From: Cylindrotheca closterium
Lineage: Eukaryota; Bacillariophyta; Bacillariophyceae; Bacillariales; Bacillariaceae
Length of the DNA stretch: 64,000 nucleotides
Direction: 5' to 3'
NCBI GenBank assembly: GCA_933822405.4
Contig: CAKOGP040001113.1
Location: forward strand, 1-64,000
Position numbers and translations under genes: made by a program. Shown here piece by piece: positions 1-10,103 of this stretch. Each line of letters begins with the position of its first letter. Position 1 is the stretch's first letter. The notes under the pieces are model-generated. The model made no database searches. It saw only the letters and a list, made by a program, of their open reading frames with translations, and was not told where the DNA came from.

Positions 1-127
1 TGCTATGCTATGCTATGCTATGCTATGCTATGCTATGCTATGCTATGCTATGCTATGCTATGCTATGCTATGCTATGCTATGCTATGCTATGCTATGCTA
101 TGCTATGCTATGCTATGCTATGCTATG
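1..127. repeat. TGCTA pentanucleotide microsatellite
   Basis: About 25 uninterrupted copies of TGCTA run from the first base of the window to about 127. They may continue to the left. Because the unit is 5 nt, all three plus-strand frames are open and would encode a Met-Leu-Cys-Tyr-Ala repeat, but the flanking sequence is not coding. It is an ordinary simple repeat. Confidence 0.97.
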
Positions 128-329
128 TAAACGGTTTTTGCAATTTCAATGGATTAAAAATCTCTCAAATGTGTCTACTTTTAAAATTCTTAGAGCTATA
201 TAAATAATAGCAAGCCCCATTGTTTCCCATTTTAGTTTTCGTTTTTGAACGATTTCTTCCCACCATGCAAAAATAATCGCTAATTTTGCAACCATTCGTT
301 CCAACTCTTTCAATGATACGAATTTCTAA

Positions 330-1322
330 TTACTTGGATGATATGGTATGATCGGAACCCGTGTCCTCGTCCATTTGTGGTTCCTCTTCTTCCACACCTT
401 CCGACATTCGCTTTCTCCGTGAGTCTAGCTCGGATTCTTTTCGCATTTTGATCTGAGAGGATTTTCTTCGGACCCAGTATGCAAAGATCAAAAGAGCAAC
501 CAGAGCTAGCGATATAGCAATGGCAAGGTATGTAGAGGTAGGGTCCTTTTTGATCCTGGGTGTTCTCGTCACGGATTCGTCCAGTGTTGGTACTTGATCA
601 TTGTCGTTTTGTGGTACAGCGTTTTGGTCAAATGATGCGACGGATATGTCGTCCACCAACAGTTGAATTCCCTGGTTACTTAATTGCTCTTCAACATCTG
701 CTTCTTTCCCAGTCAGCAAGCCTGCTTGATTCTGTTGCACCTTAAACGTATTCCAGCTGGATTCCAGGTGATCTATAAACAAGGTTCCAGAATACGAAAA
801 GGTATGAATCAAACTTCCCGGAAATAGTTGAAAGCGACCTTCTTGGGTCAGTGTCAAGTTCAGTATGGGTGCCGTCATATCCAAGTAGCCTCCCAATAAG
901 AATCCTTCCAGTATTTCTTTCGTGGTTTCGAGGGTTGTCCCATCGTCGGAATTGCCATTTAGAAATTGACGAGTCGTGCCAACCAGGGTCACATTGAAAT
1001 CCAGTAGATTCCTTGGAAAGGCGAACGACGGTGATGATGAAGCCTCCATAATGTTTGTGTTTGTGTTTACAGCGGCAGCAGCAGCAGTGACGGCTTCAGC
1101 GTTCTGATGTTCTTCTGTACCACCGGTAGTAGTGATGATGGAACTCGTTCTTGTCTGAGTAATATTCTGAGAGTTGCTGTCGTCGGTCTCAGGTATCTTG
1201 ATGTGATGGCCTAATGTCAGGTCTGAAGGCTCTGGAGAGAAGGAAATGGGAAGAGACGAGGAACCTCTTGCAAGTAATATCGGTGAGATCAGAAGGAGAG
1301 GGAGTACTGTTGGCCGTTTCAT
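330..1322 (-). CDS. Type I membrane protein, divergent member of the 0-9.5 kb family
   Basis: Unknown function. I chose the Met at 1322 rather than the ORF limit at 1427 because it directly precedes a hydrophobic signal peptide (MKRPTVLPLLLISPILLARG). The product is about 330 aa. A Ser/Thr/Ala-rich linker is followed by an ectodomain with several N-glycosylation sequons, starting near FAFPRNLLDFNVTLVG. A single TM helix lies at about residues 262-284, and a short acidic/basic cytoplasmic tail follows. The order signal peptide, linker, beta-rich ectodomain, TM and charged tail matches the three paralogs at 2629, 5367 and 6770, but sequence identity is much lower. It is probably a surface or endomembrane protein; ligand and partners are unknown. 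Confidence 0.75.
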   Translation of the reverse strand: MKRPTVLPLLLISPILLARGSSSLPISFSPEPSDLTLGHHIKIPETDDSNSQNITQTRTSSIITTTGGTEEHQNAEAVTAAAAAVNTNTNIMEASSSPSFAFPRNLLDFNVTLVGTTRQFLNGNSDDGTTLETTKEILEGFLLGGYLDMTAPILNLTLTQEGRFQLFPGSLIHTFSYSGTLFIDHLESSWNTFKVQQNQAGLLTGKEADVEEQLSNQGIQLLVDDISVASFDQNAVPQNDNDQVPTLDESVTRTPRIKKDPTSTYLAIAISLALVALLIFAYWVRRKSSQIKMRKESELDSRRKRMSEGVEEEEPQMDEDTGSDHTISSK

Positions 1323-1507
1323 CCTATATTTTCGTTCGTGGTAATTGTAGAATTGGTGATCCAGCTCTTGGCACCTACCGGTACCTTCTACCAATAGTAA
1401 AAAACAGTTCTGATTTTCGTCCAGCACGTGCCACGTAGCCAGCCAAACGACAAAAATATGTCAACTATTTCGAAACCGTTGAAAATATATAAGAAACAAT
1501 GTGTTAT

Positions 1508-2306
1508 TTAACAGCGCATCCGCGACTCAAGGAACACCAGTCACGTGAAAAAGTCATCTTTCGACCTTAGCCCATTTTGTATATGACCATTTTCATTGTT
1601 AAAACCCATCAGACCTCTTGGGGTGACCCTTTAGGCCTACGGTATAGGGTCCATTGCTTGGTATATCCATAGGTTCGGTCGCTGGGACCATATTAGGCTA
1701 ATGGTATGACATAGCTAGCAAAATGTAATTTCGTTTCATTTGGAGTTGAGCTGCCCCATCCAACCTAGTGTGACAGTTCCTACAGCCCGTATCTATTCCC
1801 CATTGGTCCCTTATGAGCTAGATGTGAGTTTGTAGTCTACCAATTGCCATAGTGGTCCTCCAATAAGGCCAAACAAAAATGACACGAAAATCACATTTTC
1901 TTACTTCAAAAACATGCTGCCCTGTTCGAGCTTACACCCCCTCTCCAACATAGTTTGGTAGTCCCCACAGCTCACATATGGCTCCATGTTGCTACTTATG
2001 AGCTAGGTGCAAGTTTGTAGCCCATCAATCGCCACTGGCATCCTCGAATACAACCAAAGGAAATGACATAAAATTACATTTTACTAGCTATGTCATACCA
2101 TTGGCCTAATATGGTGCCAGCGACCGAACCTAAGGACACATCAAGCAATGGACCCTACACAGTAGGCCTAAAGGGTCACCCCAAAAGGTCTGATGGGTTT
2201 TAACAATGAAAATGGTCATATATACAAAATGGGCTAAGGTCGAAAGGTGACTTTTTCACAAATTCTCCACTCTACCTAGTACCGTGACTGGCGGATGCGC
2301 TGTTAA
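1508..2306. mobile_element. Foldback/MITE-like element with long inverted repeats
   Basis: Two imperfect arms of about 235-250 bp lie in opposite orientation: about 1508-1742 and about 2057-2306. The outer 16 nt (TTAACAGCGCATCCGC) are an exact inverted match at both ends. The sequence TTAA sits at both outer edges (1508-1511 and 2303-2306), which would fit a TTAA target duplication. The 315-bp centre contains a direct repeat of about 100 bp (about 1799-1898 and 1983-2082). There is no coding capacity, so it is probably a non-autonomous DNA element. The flanks 1323-1507 and 2307-2628 show nothing recognisable. Confidence 0.8.
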
Positions 2307-2628
2307 AAGACTTGCACGCTTCCCCAAGGAGTTCCACCATATCTTTCGCCAATGAAATGAAGCGTGTCATGAACGTCGGTGTGCAAAGTAATATGTAGTT
2401 ATTTTATGCATCCAACAGTGGTCTTATTATGCTTGTATTCCAAAAACAATGAGTATATCTGAAATCAAATAAGCAATGCGTTTGAAGTGTCCTTCTTCGT
2501 TGCTCATGAACCAATGCAAAGTGTATGTATGGTTCTCTCTATGTTATGTTCGTTGTTGCTTTGCATTGATCGCCAGTGCGATGGATGACCCAAATGTGCT
2601 TGTATCGTGTTCATTTGCTGGTATCCTC

Positions 2629-4086
2629 TTATAAATCATATAATCCCCCACCCATGTCGAAATACTTGGAATTGGTTTTCTTTGCTGGGGATATGTTACT
2701 GCAAAATGGCAGCCTCCAGCCCGGTGGTTCCTTTCCCACCGCCGTGAGCTCACTTGGATTCTTCGTCGTTTCCCCAATTATCGTTGCCCAGTTATTGGCA
2801 CTTGCTGAGCTCTTGCTATCTTCTTCTTCCCGTGCCGAATCGAAATGAGTCTCATCATCTGTTTCTTGAGCACCTTCCGTGGTCGGTGCCACTGCTGCTT
2901 CCCTATTTGCAGATGTGTCACCGCCCCCTTCGATATCTGTTGGGTTCGTCTTGTTGGTGGGCGATGTCGTGGGTGACGATGCCGCAGAAGAGATGGTTCC
3001 CGAAGATTTAACCGTCAATATAGTATCCCCAGTTTTATTCTCCTTTTCATTATTGCGTTCACTTTCATCAGCAATACCATCCTTTTCTTTACCGGCACTC
3101 ACATCGGCGACGCTTTGTTTACGCAACAAGCGATCGTTCTTGATTCGATTGGACTTGATACAGACAAATCTCAAAAATATGGCAAAGGCCAGGGTCGATA
3201 CTGTACAGGCAACGATCAAGGCAATTACAAGAGTTTTGTCACTGGCAGAATCCTTCTTGAGTCTTTTTGCCTCATAGTCGTCATCATAATCACGGTCAAG
3301 ATAATCGTCCGAGCCTGTATTGATGGTGCTATTGTCCTTCAGATCGGTAATGTTATTGATAATTTCGTCGTCGTCATCATCACCATCTAGAGCACCATCT
3401 CCGTCATCATCATCATCGTACTCCCATGTGGTTGGCACTTGTGAGGGTGCATCCTCCTCCTCATCGGGGTCATCCACAGTTATGAATTGCAACACCTGGA
3501 AATATAAATGATTGCGCCGGAGCGAAAACTCTAGTTTGGAGAGTGATATGGGATTGGTGGTGTTATCCCCTGCCATTATTTTCTCCTGTAGCGGCAGAAT
3601 CGTTTGCGGATGGAGCAGGACATAATCGTACTGGCTAAATCCCAAGAACCCGCTCGCCTGAAGTATGTGCATGTAAGGATCCCCATCTACCTGGAATCTT
3701 GTAGAAGTCCATTCCAAGGACACAATAGAAAGAATACTCTTACCAACTTTCGGTTGCTGATCAAATGGTCGTTGTTCGGAAGACTCATCATCTACTTGAA
3801 AGTAGTCCACCATGGCATTGTACAAGGAATTTTGCAATAGAATCTTGAGGGAATCCAACAATTCTTCTTGCTTAAAAGAACTGTAAGTGCCCAACAAGCG
3901 TACTTGAACTGTATTCAGAGGACGTCTGAAGGTGAAGGGATCCCGAGTTGGAGCCACCGATGGTGACATGATGGTGTTTGTTGGCGATTGTGTTGTTGCA
4001 TTGTTGGCCGTATCATCTTCTTGAGCAAAAGATTTGCCTACGAAGCATGCCAGCAGTATGAAATGGAGTATGGAATGAAACTGCAT
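2629..4086 (-). CDS. Type I membrane protein with conserved diatom ectodomain (paralog 2)
   Basis: A 485-aa product. The signal peptide (MQFHSILHFILLACFVGKSFA) is followed by a Thr/Asn-rich linker. The ectodomain of about 180 aa begins at FTFRRPL and contains the family blocks SLEWTSTRFQVDGDPY, LQASG.L.F..YDYVLLHPQ and QTILPLQ. A very acidic Asp-rich juxtamembrane stretch precedes one TM helix at about 286-308. After the helix comes the family motif IKSNRIKNDRLLRKQS, then a Glu/Thr/Ser-rich cytoplasmic tail. It is closely related to 5367 and 6770, and no known domain is recognised. The topology suggests an N-outside surface or vesicle protein. The divergent neighbour at 5367 shares a 1.3-kb upstream region. 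Confidence 0.88.
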   Translation of the reverse strand: MQFHSILHFILLACFVGKSFAQEDDTANNATTQSPTNTIMSPSVAPTRDPFTFRRPLNTVQVRLLGTYSSFKQEELLDSLKILLQNSLYNAMVDYFQVDDESSEQRPFDQQPKVGKSILSIVSLEWTSTRFQVDGDPYMHILQASGFLGFSQYDYVLLHPQTILPLQEKIMAGDNTTNPISLSKLEFSLRRNHLYFQVLQFITVDDPDEEEDAPSQVPTTWEYDDDDDGDGALDGDDDDDEIINNITDLKDNSTINTGSDDYLDRDYDDDYEAKRLKKDSASDKTLVIALIVACTVSTLAFAIFLRFVCIKSNRIKNDRLLRKQSVADVSAGKEKDGIADESERNNEKENKTGDTILTVKSSGTISSAASSPTTSPTNKTNPTDIEGGGDTSANREAAVAPTTEGAQETDDETHFDSAREEEDSKSSASANNWATIIGETTKNPSELTAVGKEPPGWRLPFCSNISPAKKTNSKYFDMGGGLYDL

Positions 4087-5366
4087 GGCTGTCTATATGG
4101 TGTCTCGTGTGGCGTGAATTCAGCTAGCCGAGGAATGAATTGGAATGTATAAAGGAAGAATCTTTCTCGAACAAAGATATTTTGTTTGCTCGTTGTCGAA
4201 TGATGTAGGCAGCTTGCCGTGGTGATGTCACCCAAGAGGCAGGTATGCGATCTATTATAGTGAAGGATGATGCTGATGAAACAGATAGTTGGATTATACA
4301 GAGCAGACCTATAAGATGTATTATGGAATCTAATCCCCTGCGTCCTGCGTGCTTGAAAATGCAAGGTCAAAGTTGAAAGTCGTCCGGCTAAGAAACTGCT
4401 TGCAGATTTCAGATTGTGAAATCAGCGGAGGGGCTGACGTCGTCCTTTCGAATCCTTTAATTAGGAACACTTTGTGGGACTGTTCGCATTTAGAGTTCCA
4501 AACGTTTCGGAGTCGCCCATTGGATGATTGATTCAAATCTGAAGCACGCGTTCAAATTTGAAGAAAGCACGCGTGATGCGAGTGTCCGCATACCTTCTCA
4601 ACCTCTTGGAGAAGGTTTAAAATTTGCAGGGTGAGAAATCAAATCCGCTCTCCAAGTTTTAAAGAAGTGTAATAGGTAGCTAGTGTAACAGGTAGCTTTG
4701 ATGAGTTCTGCATTGTCATGATACAACTGGCCATTTCTTGCAATTTGCTGTAAGTCCAATTTTCTTAGCTCTCTTTGATCCGCTGTCAGCTACTGCATCC
4801 TCAATGCTACTCCTAGCTTCAACACCACCAACTGCTCGCTCGTTCGCCCTACTCTTGATCATACTATCAGCAGCACCCACCACCTTCTCCTCGATGTCGT
4901 TGTTGGTTGAAGAAAAAAGCAAGGTATCATTCGGAGAAGGAACTGGTGTTGTAACCCCCTGATGGCAGTGGTAAAAATCCGCCCTACTGCCTCCACAGTG
5001 CCCCTTCTTCTACTTCTTGACAATATTTTTTCGAAGCCTTTTATACTGCTCCTGGTATATAGTCAGTAACATTTTTATAGGAGGCTTGACAACTCCAAAT
5101 CATCAACAACTGCTGTACCGGTATATATATATTGCCAATACCGAGACCAAATTTATTCGAAGCTGCCAAATCATGCACGCGTGTGCTTGTTCTACAGCAG
5201 AGCATAAATAAGAACGTGTCAACTACAGTATAGGTGTATATGCTCCTAAAAATAATGACGACCTGCATGCAGCTTTTAACATGACGTGCATATACGAGAG
5301 CGAAACAACAAACGTAACGACAGAGCCAGCGCATAGACGCTTCATGTAACAAACACACACTTTATC
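4087..5366. other. Divergent intergenic region between two membrane paralogs
   Basis: This is the upstream region of both the minus-strand gene at 4086 and the plus-strand gene at 5367, so it must hold both promoters. A short duplication of GTAACAGGTAGCT type lies near 4680-4700. A weak minus-strand ORF at 4716-4922 rich in Ala/Ser/Glu could be a decayed tail of a family member, but I cannot show homology. No RNA gene was seen. Confidence 0.5.
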
Positions 5367-6650
5367 ATGCGGCGTCGTCTCGGTCTACAGTTCGTCCTGC
5401 TGATAGCCTTATTATTGGTCATCAGGCAGGCCTTCTCCCAAGAAGATGATTATGAGAATCCTGCGAAGGCCAACGCCACAAGTACTGGTACTCCAAACAT
5501 TACACTTCCAGGAACGCTGAATACAACTCTACGGCCCACATCTTCACCCCTCTTGACCAAGGCACCCTCCAAAACGAATGCAGCTCAGGATCCAACACCA
5601 TGCCCGACCGCCGCACCGTTTCTCCTGATAAGGCCTCTTCGCAATATGAAAGTTTCATTGTTTGGAGCCTACGATTCCTCGCGGAACGACGAGCTGTTGA
5701 TTCTATTGAAATCTCTACTAGAACAATCACTCTACGATGCCATGGCCAAGTACTTTGTGCCGGAATCAGACAAGAACGAGTTCACGACGGAACAAGATCT
5801 TTCGAATTTGAGCATATTGTCCAAAGTGACCTTAGAATGGACAACCACCATGTTCACATTCGATGGAGACCCGTACCATAGCAGTCTTCAAGCTAGTGGG
5901 ACTTTAGCATTCACCTCATATGACTATTTCTTGTTGCATCCGCAAACCATATTGTCGCTACAGGAACAAGCGATGGCTGGAAATGCTACCACCAATCATC
6001 GTATTGACTTGAATCATATGGATTGGTTGTTGGAGCAAAAGAATTTGCCTCTCCAAGTGGGGCAATTTATCATGGTCGAAGCAGGCGAGGATGCGCCCAC
6101 AGCAGCGCCAACCACATGGAACTTGGATGATGATGACGACATTATCAGCAACGTCACCACCGACCTCAAGGATGATAACATTCGAAATAATCGAGACGAT
6201 TTCGACGAAACTGGTTATACCTATGGACCGCCCAAATCCGTCAGCAAAGAAACTATTCGAGCTGTTTTGATTGTTGCCTGTACTCTTTCGGCCCTAGCAT
6301 TTGGTCTCTTTTCGAGATTTGTCGCCATCAAATCGAAACAAATAAAGAAAGATCGCATGGTGTGTAAGCAAAGCTTTGCCAAGAAGGAGGGTGTTCAAGA
6401 TGAAAATAACAGTGAAGCAAGCAATGGAGATTTCAAGGCGACCGGTATCGGAATGTCACCCATGACAGACAAATCCGTTTCGTCAGGATCGCGGACACAA
6501 GTCCCTTCGCCGAATGATACCATGAGTGTGTCATCATTTTCTGACGATTCGGTATCCATAACGAATGAAGAAGATCCCGAAGCGTACGAAGTATTTGTTG
6601 AAGAAAACAGCGGCGATGAAACAGATGTGATAGAAATTGGTCGTTGTTGA
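5367..6650 (+). CDS. Type I membrane protein with conserved diatom ectodomain (paralog 3)
   Basis: A 427-aa product. The signal peptide occupies residues 1-24 and ends ...RQAFSQ; a Thr/Pro/Asn-rich linker runs to about 84. The conserved ectodomain spans about 85-237. Its blocks are IRPLRNMKVSLFGAYDSS, DELLILLKSLLEQSLYDAM, TLEWTTTMFTFDGDPY, and LQASGTL.F.SYDYFLLHPQ followed by QTIL. An Asp-rich juxtamembrane segment spans about 253-282 and the TM helix about 297-318. The membrane-proximal cytoplasmic motif IKSKQIKKDRMVCKQS is followed by a Ser/Glu-rich tail. It is the shortest-tailed of the three close paralogs and converges on 6770 with a 119-bp gap. Function unknown. Confidence 0.9.
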   Translation: MRRRLGLQFVLLIALLLVIRQAFSQEDDYENPAKANATSTGTPNITLPGTLNTTLRPTSSPLLTKAPSKTNAAQDPTPCPTAAPFLLIRPLRNMKVSLFGAYDSSRNDELLILLKSLLEQSLYDAMAKYFVPESDKNEFTTEQDLSNLSILSKVTLEWTTTMFTFDGDPYHSSLQASGTLAFTSYDYFLLHPQTILSLQEQAMAGNATTNHRIDLNHMDWLLEQKNLPLQVGQFIMVEAGEDAPTAAPTTWNLDDDDDIISNVTTDLKDDNIRNNRDDFDETGYTYGPPKSVSKETIRAVLIVACTLSALAFGLFSRFVAIKSKQIKKDRMVCKQSFAKKEGVQDENNSEASNGDFKATGIGMSPMTDKSVSSGSRTQVPSPNDTMSVSSFSDDSVSITNEEDPEAYEVFVEENSGDETDVIEIGRC

Positions 6651-6769
6651 GATAGGGAAGGATAACCGGGGATGTTACTTTTCGCTTCCTACTAGCATAC
6701 ATGCTTGTCATTCCTTGCCATGCCACTTTCATTGCTCTCATCTTTGCTGGTTTCTGCTTTTTCCGTGGG

Positions 6770-9445
6770 TTATTTACTATCCGCAGTGCTGTTGTCATTT
6801 TCCAATTCCTCCTTTCGTTCATTGGACGCCGTTTCATTTGCTGACTCTTTAGATCCATTCTCATCTTTGCTGGCTTCTTCTGATTCCGTGAGGTTGTCCA
6901 TACTACTGTTGCCACTGTCCAATTCTTCAGCAACTCCCACCTTTGTTGAATCGTTGGTACAATTCTGGCCATCTTTCCCTTCACTGCTTTTGCCACTTTC
7001 CTCTACTTCTTCCTTTTCAACATCCGAAGATTTATCGCCAGCACCCGTTGAGTGCTGAATGGTTGTCTCGTCGTCTGTGGATTTTGGAGTGACACTCCTT
7101 CTTGGAACTACAATTATGGCATTTGTCTTTGATAGTGATAAATCAGGATCCTTGCAATTGTCGCCATTAGGTTGTGGTTCGTCCAGGCTTTCCTCGTCCA
7201 TTGACTTGGAATCAGCCATCTTTAGTTCCATTCCTTCGTCTGGAGAACTACTAGTACCATCCTTTCGAAACGTCCGCAATCGCCAGGAAGCTGCGATTCG
7301 TGTAATGACATTGTTCTTGCTGGGTGATGATACTGTTGATGGCGATGATGATTCGTGTTGAGCGTCAGTTGTCTCGATACCTTTCTCCACACAATCTTCT
7401 TGTCCAGCTTCCAGATCTGCCTTGCCACTGTCGTTGCTGTTTTCCACTCGAATATATTTCGACTTATTAGTCAATGATGGGCTCCTGCCCTTATTGTCAT
7501 TTGCATTGCTGTTGTTGTTGTTATTGCTGTTGTTGTTGGCATCCTCCTTTCGAAAGACGGATGGCAATCGCGATGAGTACGTTGCAAATTGTTTGGAAAT
7601 GTCCTTTTTGTTGAACTTGCCCATCTTGGGAATTAGATTCCTTGCTGTTGTTGTGGCTGTTGCTGTGGTTGTGCTAGGTTCTTTGTTTCCTTCTTCTTCT
7701 AACTGGCTACAGGCGACACCGTATTTGTTTGCATCCGTGTTGTCTGATTCCACATCCTCGAAATGTTCCTCCTTTGTCTTCTTGCCACTGATGTTTCCCA
7801 CCACTGCATTCAATCGTTGGGGCAAATTGAAAGACGATCCATTTTTGTTGTGATTATTCTCGTCACTCGATGATGATGAACCTGCTCTCTTGTTCCTATT
7901 GCTGCTGCTGCTGCTTCTTCTATCACTATCTTCTTCTGCGGACGACACTGGCGTTGGAGCTCCAGATGCCATGGACACTGTCATAATGGGTGACGGTGCC
8001 GACAAGGACGAACTTGTCTGCACTGTCGTGTCATGTGTTGCCTCTTCCTCCTCTTCGTTCTTCTTCTTCTTCTTTTTTTGGTCCTTCTTTTTGGTAGCGG
8101 TGGCACTGGCATCCATCAATAAGGCTTGACTTCGTGCCAATCGATCCTCCTTGATTTGTTTCGATTTTTGGCAGACATATCTTAAAAAGATACCAAAGGC
8201 AAGGGTCGATACGGTACATACCACAATCAAGACAATCCCAATCGTCTTGTTGCTGACTCGAATGGAATCATCATCCTCATCACCATCGTCGTCATCGTCA
8301 TAGTTATCGGCATCATCCTCCAAGGTATCGATAGTGTCCAGCGCGGTATCCTCCGTTTGGTTGCCGCTGCGGTCAGACTCATCGAGATCGTCGTCATCGT
8401 CGTCATCATATTCCAGTTTCCATGGCGTGGGTGCTTTGGTGGCTGATGGTTCCATACTTTCGTCGTCGTCGTCCAATAATGGTTGGAATTCCAAAATTTG
8501 AAAAAAGAAACCTTGACGTCTCAAGGCCAATTCGATTTGTGAAACTGTAATGATGGAATGTGTATTGTTGTTGTTGTTGCTGTTGATGGTATTGTTGTTG
8601 TTAGTATCATCATTGCTTGTTGTTGTCAATCCCATGACTTGTTGTTGGAGTGGCAAAATGGTTTGCGGATGCAATAGTACATAATCATAGTTTGTAAACC
8701 CCAAGGTCCCACTCGCTTGTAGAATGTGGACAAAGGGATCCCCATTCACTTGAAATTTGGCAAAGGTCCATTCCAAGGACACCTTGTACAAGATACTAGA
8801 AGTAGTGCTGGTACTAGTACTGTTGTTGGTACTGTTGTCGCCATCTTGCTGGATCCGTCGTCTCATCGTAGTATTAGTCGAGTTGTTGGATCCAGCAGTT
8901 GCATTCGTATCCTTGTCAGTTTGACTATCATGGCCATCACTATCATCAATAATATTTGGATCAAGAAAGGAATCCACCATGGCATCGTAAAAAGCAGTTT
9001 GCAATATACCTTGAAGGGTATCCAACAATTCGTCCTGTCGAGCAACATTCAAGGCACCTACCAATCGCAATTGAATTTTCTGCAACGGCCTTTGAAACAA
9101 AAATGGTTCTGTTATGGTGGGAAACGTGGAAGGCGATTCGGTTGGTTCCATGGTGGTGGTGGCGGTTGGCGTGTTGGAAGGCATGTTCGTAGGTTGACTA
9201 CTAGGACTTTCCGAGGGAGGCATGGTTGGAACCATGGATGGCCTTGTGGTTGCTGCAATGATACCGCCGCCACTACCACTACCACCACCACTGCTACTGG
9301 GACGCGGAATGGTGGGAGCAGCAGCAGGATTGTTGTCTTGTGCCGTGACTCCTACTACTAATAGAACAACTGTGAGTGTGAGCAGTCGTAATATCAGCAG
9401 TAGTGGCATCATCGTTGGACCTGCTGTTCTCTGGAGTAGCGTCAT
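6770..9445 (-). CDS. Type I membrane protein with long cytoplasmic tail (paralog 4)
   Basis: The open frame extends to 9712, but the Met at 9445 (or 9412) is preferred. It precedes the hydrophobic signal sequence MMPLLLILRLLTLTVVLLVV, and a TATA-like box lies 76-85 bp upstream. The product is about 892 aa. The linker is Ser/Gly/Pro/Thr-rich and the ectodomain has the same blocks as its paralogs (FQRPLQKIQLRLVGALN, SLEWTFAKFQVNGDPF, YDYVLLHPQTILPLQ), interrupted by Asn/Thr-rich insertions. An Asp-rich stalk precedes a TM helix near residue 400, followed by CQKSKQIKEDRLARSQA. The roughly 470-residue tail is low-complexity (Lys, Ser, Asn, Glu) and probably disordered. The expansion is mostly trinucleotide slippage. 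Function unknown. Confidence 0.88.
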   Translation of the reverse strand: MTLLQRTAGPTMMPLLLILRLLTLTVVLLVVGVTAQDNNPAAAPTIPRPSSSGGGSGSGGGIIAATTRPSMVPTMPPSESPSSQPTNMPSNTPTATTTMEPTESPSTFPTITEPFLFQRPLQKIQLRLVGALNVARQDELLDTLQGILQTAFYDAMVDSFLDPNIIDDSDGHDSQTDKDTNATAGSNNSTNTTMRRRIQQDGDNSTNNSTSTSTTSSILYKVSLEWTFAKFQVNGDPFVHILQASGTLGFTNYDYVLLHPQTILPLQQQVMGLTTTSNDDTNNNNTINSNNNNNTHSIITVSQIELALRRQGFFFQILEFQPLLDDDDESMEPSATKAPTPWKLEYDDDDDDDLDESDRSGNQTEDTALDTIDTLEDDADNYDDDDDGDEDDDSIRVSNKTIGIVLIVVCTVSTLAFGIFLRYVCQKSKQIKEDRLARSQALLMDASATATKKKDQKKKKKKNEEEEEATHDTTVQTSSSLSAPSPIMTVSMASGAPTPVSSAEEDSDRRSSSSSNRNKRAGSSSSSDENNHNKNGSSFNLPQRLNAVVGNISGKKTKEEHFEDVESDNTDANKYGVACSQLEEEGNKEPSTTTATATTTARNLIPKMGKFNKKDISKQFATYSSRLPSVFRKEDANNNSNNNNNSNANDNKGRSPSLTNKSKYIRVENSNDSGKADLEAGQEDCVEKGIETTDAQHESSSPSTVSSPSKNNVITRIAASWRLRTFRKDGTSSSPDEGMELKMADSKSMDEESLDEPQPNGDNCKDPDLSLSKTNAIIVVPRRSVTPKSTDDETTIQHSTGAGDKSSDVEKEEVEESGKSSEGKDGQNCTNDSTKVGVAEELDSGNSSMDNLTESEEASKDENGSKESANETASNERKEELENDNSTADSK

Positions 9446-9520
9446 TCCTTGTTGTTGCAAACAAAGGTTTGAAGAGGATAATGAGACAACAATAACAACC
9501 AGAAACAAACAAAACCTAGC

Positions 9521-9530
9521 TCTATATATT
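9521..9530 (-). promoter_or_regulatory. TATA-like box for the gene ending at 6770
   Basis: The minus strand reads AATATATAGA here, 76-85 bp upstream of the preferred start at 9445. It argues against the more distal Met at 9712, which would lie upstream of the box. Confidence 0.35.
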
Positions 9531-10103
9531 TTGATCTTGCCTTTTCCTATAATTACGAGAGTTGCAAATTTTTCGAGATATCTGCGCATGCATGCCTGCT
9601 GGATTGGAGAGGCTGACGCAATGCCGTCCGTTCGATTTTGCAGTTGGAAGCTTTGAGCTGTGGCTTGGCTTGTTGGCTGATTGAGACTTTGCGAGTCCTT
9701 TTTTGAAATCAATCAATCGTGTCAACTTGTGGGGGAGATTGATACTTCGTTGGGGGGCCATAATCATAATCACTCCCTACCCCCTCCTGCTTTGGAAGCG
9801 TTCTGGTTCTTCAACGGAAGTTAGGCATTGGAATAAAATTCGAAGCATTCTCGATCAATAGGTAGGTTGCTACCAACATCTAGGCAAGCATACCGGGTCG
9901 AAACGGATAAAATAGGCGGGGAGTCTCCAAATTCAAATAGAGTGCACGTGGCGATCTCTTGAGGATCGATGAAAATAAGTACAGTACACGGATGGAAACG
10001 CCTTGAAGCCACGTAAAACGTGAAACAATATTTCGTCTGCCAGGTACTCTCATCTCAAGTAGCTACGTTGCTAGCTAGCGAGTGTGAAAAGACGTCGATT
10101 ATC
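9531..10103. other. Divergent intergenic region
   Basis: This is the shared upstream region of the minus-strand membrane gene and the plus-strand gene at 10104. A CACGTG-containing palindrome lies near 9943. No ORF or RNA gene is credible. Confidence 0.45.

Noticed and set aside
4716..4962. Overlapping 68-74-codon ORFs on both strands in the 4.1-5.4 kb gap
   Set aside because: A decayed cytoplasmic tail of a membrane paralog was considered because of Ala/Ser/Glu content, but no family motif is present.
6433..6996. 187-codon minus ORF bridging two membrane-protein genes
   Set aside because: Antisense to the 3' end of the 5367 gene and out of frame with the 6770 gene; Lys/Arg-rich from reversed Ser/Glu codons.
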